Made by a program: the position numbers and the translations under genes. Under the pieces are notes generated by a model. That model was not told the origin of the DNA and did not search any database. It worked only from the letters and a program-made list of their open reading frames with translations. This document shows, piece after piece, positions 1 through 5,852 of a stretch of DNA of 5,912 bases (its first letter is position 1; each line of letters begins with the position of its first letter). Source of the stretch: an uncultured Erysipelotrichaceae bacterium. Its GTDB lineage: Bacteria; Bacillota_I; Bacilli_A; RF39; UBA660. The DNA lies in assembly GCA_902797275.1 (NCBI GenBank), contig CADBSI010000085.1, forward strand, positions 1 to 5,912, written 5' to 3'.

Positions 1-222
1 AGACACCTTTTTTTCTTCTCCAAACATATTTGGTCTATTACTTGTATAAGCATAGTATTCTGATCCTGCTACTAAAACCGATTCTTCTAATGATTTATAA
101 TACGATAATCTTATATGTTTAGTAATATTTATATAAGATACCGATACAATTGCTAAAATAATAGCAATTAAAGAAATTGTTCCTAATAATTCAACTAACG
201 TAAAACCTCTTTTATTTTTCAT
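1..222 (-). CDS. Prepilin with N-terminal methylation signal, 5' part only
   Basis: The first 74 codons of a type IV pilin-like or pseudopilin protein are visible; the rest runs off the left edge. The short basic leader MKNKRG is followed by FTLVELLG, the classic class III signal: cleavage is expected after Gly6, with mature Phe1 N-methylated and Glu5 (residue 11) conserved. A hydrophobic helix follows (about residues 12-29), then a polar stretch starting around YINITKHIRLSYY, as expected for the pilin helix leading to a globular head. In the family such proteins are cut by a prepilin peptidase and assembled in the membrane into pili or competence/secretion pseudopili; which applies here cannot be told. 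The ATG is supported by AGAGG five bases upstream (228-232). The gene is divergent from rnj. No other pilus assembly gene is in view, so it may be a lone surface pseudopilin. Confidence 0.85.
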   Translation of the reverse strand, partial: MKNKRGFTLVELLGTISLIAIILAIVSVSYINITKHIRLSYYKSLEESVLVAGSEYYAYTSNRPNMFGEEKKVS

Positions 223-241
223 ATTAACCTCTACTAAATAA

Positions 242-270
242 AATATAACATTTTTTTAAAGAAAAATCTA
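242..270 (-). promoter_or_regulatory. Putative promoter of the prepilin gene
   Basis: On the minus strand, TATATT (247-242) is preceded by TGT, giving an extended -10 of the form TGnTATATT. A weak -35, TAGATT (270-265), lies 17 bp upstream. Transcription would start near 235, leaving a leader of only about 13 bases that begins just before the AGAGG ribosome site. The -10 is good and the -35 matches consensus at only three of six positions, so this is a moderate call. Confidence 0.45.
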
Positions 271-277
271 CTTTTTA

Positions 278-306
278 TAGACTTTTTTCTAAAAAAAATG
301 TATAAT
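278..306 (+). promoter_or_regulatory. Putative sigma-A-type promoter of rnj
   Basis: A perfect -10 TATAAT (301-306) lies 17 bp downstream of TAGACT (278-283), which matches TTGACA at four positions. The A/T-rich spacer carries T and A runs. The expected start is near 313, giving a leader of about 41 bases before the ATG. The -35 lies only 7 bp from the -35 of the oppositely oriented prepilin promoter. Confidence 0.65.
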
Positions 307-317
307 GTTAAAGTTAG

Positions 318-343
318 TTCTTTTAATTAAAAAAGAAAGGAGG
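318..343 (+). promoter_or_regulatory. rnj leader: strong ribosome site with abutting AU hairpin
   Basis: AAAGGAGG (336-343) is a near-perfect Shine-Dalgarno sequence, 10 bases from the ATG at 354 and separated from it by a run of nine T. It fixes the start codon. Just before it, TTCTTTT (318-324) and AAAAGAA (331-337) form a perfect 7-bp AU-rich stem with a six-base loop, overlapping the first two bases of the ribosome site. The stem is weak; any regulatory role is speculation. Confidence 0.6.
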
Positions 344-353
344 TTTTTTTTTA

Positions 354-2030
354 ATGAAAAACGACGAAACTCGTTTTCTTATTTTAGGTGGTTTAGGTGA
401 AATTGGCAAGAACATGTATGCAATTGAACACAATGATGAAATTATTTTAATTGATGCAGGTATTTCTTTTGCTGAACTTACTACCCTTGGTATTGATTAT
501 TCTATTCCAGATTATTCTTATTTGAAAGCTAATGAAGATAAAATAAAAGCTTTATTTATTACCCACGGACATGAAGATCATATAGGAGCTATTCCTCTTT
601 TAATTCAAATGATTGATATTAAAAATATATATGCTCCTAATCAAGCGTGTGAACTTATTAAAATGAAATTAGCTGACAAAAATCTTCGTTTTGATAATTT
701 ATTTGCTTATCAAAGTGATGATGTTATAAAATTTAAATATTTTGAAGTTGACTTTTTTATAACAACCCACTCAGTTCCTGATTCTCATGGTATTAGAGTT
801 AAAACTCCTGATGGAACAATTGTTACAACTGGAGACTTCAAATTTGATTTTACTCCTATTGGACCAATGGCTGATTTACATAAAATGGCCAGAATTGGAG
901 AAGAAGGTGTTGATTTACTTGTCAGTGATTCAACTAATGCTTTAAATGATGGAATATCTAATAGTGAATCCATGGTTGATGCCGCTTTAAATGATATTTT
1001 TGATACTGAAACTAATAGTAGAATTATAATAGCAACATTTGCATCTAATATTTATCGTTTAAAACATATTGTTGAAACTTGTTATAAACATAAAAGAAAA
1101 ATTTGTATCTTCGGTCGTAGTATGGAATCTAATATTGAAATTTCAATTAAAGGAGGCTATATAAATCATAAAGAACTATTTATATCTCCAGAAGAAGCCA
1201 ATACTTTAAAACCAAAAGAAGTTTGTATTTTATGTACCGGTAGTCAAGGAGAACCCCTTGCTGCTTTATCAAGAATTGCTAATTTAGAACATAAACATAT
1301 AAAACTAAGACCAGATGATGTTGTAGTATTTTCATCTAGTCCAATTCCTGGTAATGCCTTAAGTATTTCAAGAACAATTAATAAACTATGTTTACAAGGA
1401 GTTAAAGTTTATACTAACTCAACTATCTCAGATATTCATACATCTGGTCATGCTAATAAAGAAGAATTAAAATTAATGATTCGATTGATAAAACCAAAAT
1501 ATATGCTACCATTTCATGGAGAATATAGAATGCTTAAAAGTCATGCTGATTTAGCTGTTATGTGTGGAGTTAAAAAAGAAAATACTTTTATTCTTGATAA
1601 CGGAGATACTTTAATTTTAAAAAATCACGAAATTACTATTGGAGAAAAAATAAAATCTGATACTATTTATATAAATAGTAATAGTGCAAGTGAAGTAGCA
1701 AGTCAAGTAATAAGAGATCGAAAAATCATGGCAAGTGATGGAATTTTAGTAATTGTTTCTAATATTGATATGCGAAATAAAAAACTTTTAACAAAGCCTA
1801 ATATCGTAACCCGTGGTTTTATTCAAGTAAATGACAATGCTGATCTTATTAACATGTTAGAATTAAAAGCTAGTTTATTAATAACTACTAAACTAAAACA
1901 AGAAAACATTAATTTTCAAGATATAAAAAGTTATCTACAAACTAATATAAGTACTTATATTATGGAACTAACCGGTAGAAAACCTATTATCTTGCCTATT
2001 ATATTAGACATAAAAAAATCTAGTAATTAA
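354..2030 (+). CDS. rnj: Ribonuclease J (metallo-beta-lactamase/beta-CASP RNase)
   Basis: RNase J degrades and matures RNA in the cytoplasm, combining endonuclease and 5'-3' exonuclease activity, and is central to mRNA turnover in many Gram-positive bacteria. The 558 residues match the usual length (about 555). The metallo-beta-lactamase core opens with GGLGEIGKN (12-20) and carries the zinc motif HGHEDH (71-76), a second ligand region THSVPDSHG (138-146) and TGDFKFD (159-165), then SDSTN (191-195). The inserted beta-CASP domain includes TFASNIYRL (228-236), TGSQGEP (295-301) and SSSPIPGN (327-334). HTSGHA (362-367) and PFHGEYRM (386-393) complete the active site, and a C-terminal domain of about 100 residues follows. 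All catalytic motifs are present, so this is an active J1-like enzyme rather than a degenerate paralogue. It is a single gene with its own promoter. Its last codons and stop lie inside a terminator shared with the convergent J-domain gene. Confidence 0.97.
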   Translation: MKNDETRFLILGGLGEIGKNMYAIEHNDEIILIDAGISFAELTTLGIDYSIPDYSYLKANEDKIKALFITHGHEDHIGAIPLLIQMIDIKNIYAPNQACELIKMKLADKNLRFDNLFAYQSDDVIKFKYFEVDFFITTHSVPDSHGIRVKTPDGTIVTTGDFKFDFTPIGPMADLHKMARIGEEGVDLLVSDSTNALNDGISNSESMVDAALNDIFDTETNSRIIIATFASNIYRLKHIVETCYKHKRKICIFGRSMESNIEISIKGGYINHKELFISPEEANTLKPKEVCILCTGSQGEPLAALSRIANLEHKHIKLRPDDVVVFSSSPIPGNALSISRTINKLCLQGVKVYTNSTISDIHTSGHANKEELKLMIRLIKPKYMLPFHGEYRMLKSHADLAVMCGVKKENTFILDNGDTLILKNHEITIGEKIKSDTIYINSNSASEVASQVIRDRKIMASDGILVIVSNIDMRNKKLLTKPNIVTRGFIQVNDNADLINMLELKASLLITTKLKQENINFQDIKSYLQTNISTYIMELTGRKPIILPIILDIKKSSN

Positions 2031-2045
2031 CGACTAGATTTTTTT
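2012..2045. terminator. Bidirectional intrinsic terminator shared by rnj and the J-domain gene
   Basis: A perfect 13-bp inverted repeat (2012-2024 with 2033-2045) encloses an eight-base loop. Each arm is seven A (or T) plus TCTAGT, so the stem is followed by a U-tract in both directions. Both stop codons (2028-2030 plus, 2027-2029 minus) sit in the loop. The stem is AT-rich, with only two G/C pairs, but its length and symmetry make it convincing. Confidence 0.87.
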
Positions 2046-3208
2046 AGTATACCCATATCAATACCATTTTTCTTAACATCTTCATTCATTTTTACATGAT
2101 CAACTTTACTTGTTTGTTCCATGATTTTTTGAAACAAGTATTCTCTATCTCGAAATTTACCATGTAAAACATCATCTCTTTTAATTGAAGTAATTTTAAA
2201 ATACGTTGAAAAATCACCAAACAAATCCCTTTTATTTTCACCATAGAAAATAAAATTTTCTATAACTTCAATTTCTTTATAAACAAGCATTAAACCTGTT
2301 TGTTCATGATAATATAAATATCTACTAAATGGTAAATCTTCTCTCACTGCTACATCTGATACCATATATACTTGTCTATCCCCTACATATTTACTTTCGA
2401 ATAAGAATCTTTCTAAACTTAAATAATCTTGATCAAACTTTTTATAACTACAACTTGCTAATTTATCACTTAAACTTTTACGATATTTAACAACTTCCCC
2501 TACACTATCAACATAAACAAGGGAACCAGTATTTTTATTAATATAAATTGTATAACTAGAACTTATATTATCTATTATATTTAAATCACTTTTAGAATCA
2601 CTAAAAGTAATATTATCAAGTTTTTTAATTAAATCATCTATATCATCTTTCTCAGCTTTTTTAATTAACTCTAAAACACTTAATAATACTTTAGTTGCTT
2701 CTATACACTTATTAAGATCTAAAGAACTAGAAATTTTAGTATATTTATAAACAAAAAACTTTTTAACTGATTCTTTTTTATGTTCTAAATTTAATCTTTC
2801 TTGTTTTTCATGATTAAGTAAAATAATACTTAATTTCTCATTATATTCTTGCTTTAACTTTTTTAAACGATTAAAACCCGTTATTCCATTTAATAAAGCT
2901 TTATATGTATTAACAAGATCAGATACTGTACTTAAATTATATTTACGTTTATCATCGTCTAATTTTTCAAAAAAAGCTTGTTTCTTTAATTCTAATTGTT
3001 TTAATAAATAAGTTCTATTTTTCATTTCATAATTTTGTAAAACTGATTTATTAGCATTTATTACTTTCATATATTCTTCTTTTGACAATCCATTTACATC
3101 AGGATGATTATTCTTAGCCATTGGTTTATAAACATCTTGTAAATCATCCCAAGTAAAAAGTTCATCTAAATTAAAAAAATCTAAAGCTTCATATAAATTA
3201 TCTCTCAT
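2027..3208 (-). CDS. J-domain (DnaJ-like) protein with coiled-coil middle and unknown C-terminal region
   Basis: This 393-residue protein begins with a divergent J domain (about 1-60). Helix II holds WDDLQDVYKPMAKNN, then the invariant HPD at 35-37, then helix III with EEYMKVINANKSVL. In J-domain proteins HPD stimulates the ATPase of an Hsp70 (DnaK) partner, so a co-chaperone or DnaK-recruiting role is inferred. There is no G/F region and no CxxCxGxG zinc finger, so it is not DnaJ itself. Residues 61 to about 195 are highly charged and probably helical or coiled-coil. Residues about 219-393 look beta-rich and match no family I recognise. No signal peptide or membrane segment is seen; it is probably cytoplasmic. 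The ATG at 3208 is chosen because it has AAGGTG six bases upstream, and because extending to the in-frame TTG at 3253 would run the coding sequence through its own promoter. It is convergent with rnj, overlapping it by 4 bp. Confidence 0.87.
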   Translation of the reverse strand: MRDNLYEALDFFNLDELFTWDDLQDVYKPMAKNNHPDVNGLSKEEYMKVINANKSVLQNYEMKNRTYLLKQLELKKQAFFEKLDDDKRKYNLSTVSDLVNTYKALLNGITGFNRLKKLKQEYNEKLSIILLNHEKQERLNLEHKKESVKKFFVYKYTKISSSLDLNKCIEATKVLLSVLELIKKAEKDDIDDLIKKLDNITFSDSKSDLNIIDNISSSYTIYINKNTGSLVYVDSVGEVVKYRKSLSDKLASCSYKKFDQDYLSLERFLFESKYVGDRQVYMVSDVAVREDLPFSRYLYYHEQTGLMLVYKEIEVIENFIFYGENKRDLFGDFSTYFKITSIKRDDVLHGKFRDREYLFQKIMEQTSKVDHVKMNEDVKKNGIDMGILKKSSR

Positions 3209-3212
3209 AAAA

Positions 3213-3253
3213 CACCTTATGGTAAGTATAGCATTAAAAATATCTAAAGTCAA
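3213..3253 (-). promoter_or_regulatory. Promoter and ribosome site of the J-domain gene
   Basis: TTGACT (3253-3248) and TATACT (3230-3225) are separated by exactly 17 bp, and the -10 is extended by TGC. This is the best promoter in the window. Transcription should begin near 3218, at or beside the ribosome site AAGGTG (3218-3213), leaving a leader of only about 10 bases before the ATG at 3208. The position rules out translation from the upstream in-frame TTG, which is itself part of the -35. Confidence 0.75.
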
Positions 3254-3296
3254 TTTCTATAAAGTATTTTTTATGTTATATAAAAAACAATTATTA

Positions 3297-3679
3297 TTAA
3301 TCAAATATTTCTTCAAGAATTTCTATTTTTTTACTAATAGCATCAAAAATTACTTTAGCTCCAATAGGTAATACTAAATTATATAGAGAATGTCCAAAGT
3401 CTTCACATTTAATCATTGGTTTATTTACATATTTTTTAAATACATTTTTAAAATAATCATCTTAACATCTTTATCACTTGCCATATCACTTAAATCACTA
3501 ACTTTATTTTTTACAACATTATTAATAGTATTTTCATAAATATACTTTCCTAATTTAACATTTAAACCTATTTCATTTATAAGTTTAATTGATTCTTCAA
3601 TTTCACATTTATTTCTTTCTTTTAAAAAGCCAGATGAACTGATAACTCCAATATAATCATTTTTTTCTAGTTTTTTCAT
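3297..3679 (-). pseudogene. Peptidase S66 (LD-carboxypeptidase/MccF-like) remnant with large internal deletion
   Basis: Peptidase S66 enzymes are Ser-Glu-His hydrolases of about 300 residues that trim muropeptides (LdcA) or cleave microcin C analogues (MccF). Here the N-terminal piece (from the ATG at 3679, about 76 residues) has the family opening DYIGVISSSG, a Gly-containing helix-strand turn (IGLNVKLG) and SDLSDMASDKDVKMII. That frame then drifts into nonsense and stops at 3425. A second frame, open from 3461 to the stop at 3297, encodes the typical family C-terminus, including CEDFGHSLYNLVLPIGA and about 20 further residues; the His in GHS is the expected catalytic His. About 170 central residues are missing, including the regions that hold the nucleophilic Ser and the Glu, so it cannot be an active peptidase. 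GAGAG lies six bases before the ATG, and a plausible promoter lies upstream. The simplest reading is one internal deletion with loss of frame. Whether the N-terminal peptide of 84 residues is still made is unknown. Confidence 0.82.
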
Positions 3680-3719
3680 TTATTTCTCTCACCACTTCTT
3701 CTATAGATTTATAATTTTC
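3657..3719 (-). other. Possible C-terminal tail of a lost upstream gene
   Basis: In a different frame from the S66 remnant, a 20-codon stretch between stops reads NYKSIEEVVREINEKTRKK after an initial Glu and ends in TGA at 3657. It overlaps the start of the S66 remnant by 23 bp, the arrangement expected of translationally coupled genes. The charged, helical composition looks protein-like and has no start codon or ribosome site of its own. It may be the surviving end of a co-transcribed gene lost in the same decay, but 20 codons is too short to be sure. Confidence 0.25.
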
Positions 3720-3751
3720 TTACTAATTTATTATATATATTAGGTTTAAGT

Positions 3752-3780
3752 ATTATAAATCAATTCTAATTAAAAGTCTA
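3752..3780 (-). promoter_or_regulatory. Putative promoter of the S66 remnant
   Basis: On the minus strand a perfect TATAAT (3757-3752) follows TAGACT (3780-3775) with a 17-bp spacer, the same -35 hexamer as at rnj. The start would be near 3745, giving a leader of about 66 bases to the ATG at 3679. The sequence between holds the possible 20-codon tail and otherwise only AT-rich DNA. Confidence 0.5.
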
Positions 3781-3802
3781 TACTTTAAGTAATTGATACA
3801 AT

Positions 3803-3831
3803 TTTACAAAGTTAAAAATATATGATAAAAT
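3803..3831 (+). promoter_or_regulatory. Putative promoter of the ltaS-like gene
   Basis: TTTACA (3803-3808) and TAAAAT (3826-3831) are 17 bp apart, and TGA immediately before the -10 makes it an extended type. The start is expected near 3838, so the leader would be only about 9 bases to the GTG at 3847 or about 18 to the TTG at 3856. It diverges from the S66 remnant promoter, with 22 bp between the two -35 boxes. Confidence 0.5.
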
Positions 3832-3846
3832 TAATTTGAAAGTGAA

Positions 3847-5823
3847 GTGTTAAGTTTGAAAAAAATTAATAAATTTTTCTATAATACTATTATTTTAACT
3901 ACTAGTATCTTTTTAATTGAATTTATCTTTAAATTAATAAATAATAATAATATTTTTAATGTATCTACAATTAGAATATTATTATCAACTATTATAATTA
4001 GTTTAATTATTAGTTATATAGAACTTTATTTAAAAGAAGATAAAGTAAGAAATATTAATATATTAATAGTATTTATAATTACTATTTATACTATTTTACA
4101 AGCAGGTTTTAATAATTTTTTAGGTGTTTATATATCTTTTAATATAACTAGTCAAGCAGGTGCTGTTAGTAGTTATATAATTGATTTTATTAAAAGTTTT
4201 TATTGGTATTATTATTTAATATTAATTCCTTTTATCTTAGTAATTACTTATTATATTTTAATTAATAAAAAAATAATTAAAATTAAAGAAAACAATAAAT
4301 TTAACAAATTACAAGCAAGTCTTGCTTTAATAAGTTATTTATTAGTATTTGGATTTTTATATAGTTTAACTTTAAATCTTGATATATTACAAAATAAATT
4401 ACAAGCTATTAGTAATAAAGATTTATTTAATAATCCAAGTAATCCAAGTCTTGTTATTAGAGAATTTGGTAGTACTATGTTTGGTGTTTTAGATGTTAAA
4501 AATATTTTTTATCATGTAGATACTATTAATATAAATACTAATAACAATAATAATAATAGTAATAATATAAATGATACTAAGTGGCAAGAATTAATTAATA
4601 AAGAAGATAATTTAACTTTAAATTATTTAAATGAATATTTTATTAATAATACTAAAACTAATAAAAATAGTTATACTGGTTTATTTGAAGATAAAAATTT
4701 AATAGTTATTATGATGGAATCAGTTGATGATATTTTTATAAATGAAGAATTATATCCTAATTTTTATAGATTATTAAGTAGTGGTTATTATTTTAAAAAC
4801 AATTATTCTCCAAGAAATTCATGTGCTACAGGTAATAATGAATTAAGTGGTATGATAGGTTTGTATTCTATTTATAATAAATGTACAGCTAATACTTATA
4901 GTAATAATATTTATCCTTATAGTATTTTTAATTTATTTAATAATAAAGGTTATAAAACTACTAGTATGCATGATTATACAGAAAAATATTATCAAAGAAG
5001 AGAAATACATACTAATATGGGTTCTAAAAGATACTATGATGTAGATGATTTAAAACTTACATATAATACCAAAGATGAAGAATGGGCAAGTGATGAAGAG
5101 TTCATGAAACAAGTTGTAAATATTTTAAAAAATTATAAAGAAAAAGATAAATTCATGACTTGGTTAACAACTGTTACCTCACATCAACCATATGGTAGTA
5201 GCACTTACGGTGATAAATATTTATATTTATTTGAAGGTGAAAAGTATTTTAATTATAATATAAAATTAAAAAGATATATGTCAAAACTTAAAGTATTAGA
5301 TGATGGGTTGGGAGTACTTTTAAAAGGATTAGAAAGTCAAGGAAAACTAGATGATACAGTTATTATTTTATATGGAGATCACTACCCTTATGGACTTGCA
5401 AATAATATATTAGAAGATGCCCTACCTTATAGCATAGAAGAAAAATATGAAAATGAAAGAGTTCCTATGGTTATTTGGTCAAATGATTTAGAAGCTACTA
5501 CTTATACAGAGTATACAAGTTATGTTAATTTACTACCAACAGTTGCTAATTTATTTAATTTAGAATACGATTCAAGATATTCAACCGGACAAGATTTATT
5601 TGCAAGTAATTACCAAAGCATAACAGTATTTGCTGATGGATCATGGAAAAATGAAATAGCTTTCTATAATGCTAGCAATGATAACATAACCTATTATACT
5701 AATAAAAGATATACCATAGACGAAATAATAAAAATAAACGAAAGCGTAAACAATAAAATAAAATATAGTAATCTAGCTATTCAACATGATTACTTCAATT
5801 ATCTTTATACCAATTTAAAATAG
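3847..5823 (+). CDS. ltaS: LtaS-type polyglycerolphosphate synthase (sulfatase-fold membrane enzyme)
   Basis: LtaS enzymes polymerise lipoteichoic acid by moving glycerolphosphate from phosphatidylglycerol to a growing chain outside the membrane. The 658 residues show the family plan: about five membrane segments (roughly 11-31, 43-61, 70-87, 120-138, 158-176), an extracellular linker including an Asn-rich stretch (228-242), and a sulfatase-fold domain (about 283-580) with a C-terminal tail. By motif and spacing, Glu291 (MMES), Thr328 (CATGNNE), Asp511 and His512 (YGDH) match the Mn ligands and Thr nucleophile of Staphylococcus aureus LtaS (E255, T300, D475, H476). His375, Arg384 and His446 match substrate residues H347, R356 and H416. 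The position of W354 is Tyr382. No ATG is near: the start is GTG 3847 or TTG 3856 (giving 655 residues), each with only a weak GTGA/GAAGTG ribosome site. The exact polymer is not certain, as LtaS relatives include primases and other phosphoglycerol transferases. Confidence 0.9.
   Translation: MLSLKKINKFFYNTIILTTSIFLIEFIFKLINNNNIFNVSTIRILLSTIIISLIISYIELYLKEDKVRNINILIVFIITIYTILQAGFNNFLGVYISFNITSQAGAVSSYIIDFIKSFYWYYYLILIPFILVITYYILINKKIIKIKENNKFNKLQASLALISYLLVFGFLYSLTLNLDILQNKLQAISNKDLFNNPSNPSLVIREFGSTMFGVLDVKNIFYHVDTININTNNNNNNSNNINDTKWQELINKEDNLTLNYLNEYFINNTKTNKNSYTGLFEDKNLIVIMMESVDDIFINEELYPNFYRLLSSGYYFKNNYSPRNSCATGNNELSGMIGLYSIYNKCTANTYSNNIYPYSIFNLFNNKGYKTTSMHDYTEKYYQRREIHTNMGSKRYYDVDDLKLTYNTKDEEWASDEEFMKQVVNILKNYKEKDKFMTWLTTVTSHQPYGSSTYGDKYLYLFEGEKYFNYNIKLKRYMSKLKVLDDGLGVLLKGLESQGKLDDTVIILYGDHYPYGLANNILEDALPYSIEEKYENERVPMVIWSNDLEATTYTEYTSYVNLLPTVANLFNLEYDSRYSTGQDLFASNYQSITVFADGSWKNEIAFYNASNDNITYYTNKRYTIDEIIKINESVNNKIKYSNLAIQHDYFNYLYTNLK
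4528..4572 (+). repeat. Asn-codon low-complexity tract in the ltaS linker
   Basis: Residues 228-242 of the LtaS-like protein are mostly Asn, encoded by a run of AAT with an occasional AAC, interrupted by single Ser, Thr and Ile codons. It falls between the last membrane segment and the extracellular catalytic domain, so it is probably a flexible tether. Such trinucleotide runs can change length by slippage in whole codons without breaking the frame. Confidence 0.7.
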
Positions 5824-5844
5824 AAGCAAGAAGCTTCTATTTTA
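5816..5844. terminator. Bidirectional terminator between the ltaS-like gene and the right-edge gene
   Basis: A perfect 12-bp inverted repeat (5816-5827 with 5833-5844) with loop AAGAA has a GAAGC/GCTTC core and an A/T outer part that gives a U-rich tract in either direction. It includes the ltaS TAG stop (5821-5823) and the last Lys codon. The minus-strand gene ends at 5853, eight bases beyond the stem, so it should serve both. Confidence 0.85.
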
Positions 5845-5852
5845 TTATAGTA

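Noticed and set aside
785..973. Minus-strand open frame of 62 codons inside rnj
   Set aside because: It lies wholly within the strongly conserved RNase J coding sequence, has no ribosome site, and its composition is that of an antisense shadow.
3209..3253. Fifteen-codon N-terminal extension of the J-domain protein from TTG at 3253
   Set aside because: The extension covers the -35 and -10 of the gene's own promoter, so the start codon would lie upstream of the transcript start; the ATG at 3208 has a good ribosome site.
3425..3465. Programmed frameshift joining the two S66 halves, helped by A runs
   Set aside because: A frameshift would restore only about 130 residues and not the roughly 170 missing residues that carry the Ser and Glu catalytic regions, so a deletion explains the data better.
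3793..3822. Alternative ltaS promoter using TTGATA at 3793-3798
   Set aside because: At 17-bp spacing there is no good -10, and the TATGAT at 3821 is 22 bp away; TTTACA with TAAAAT fits better.
3680..3846. Small RNA or riboswitch in the gap between the S66 remnant and the ltaS-like gene
   Set aside because: Apart from two promoter-like elements and the possible 20-codon tail, it is AT-rich with only very short pairings and no terminator-like hairpin.
4432..4449. Nine-base tandem duplication (AATCCAAGT twice) in the ltaS-like gene
   Set aside because: It only duplicates Asn-Pro-Ser in a linker region and is expected at low level in AT-rich coding DNA.
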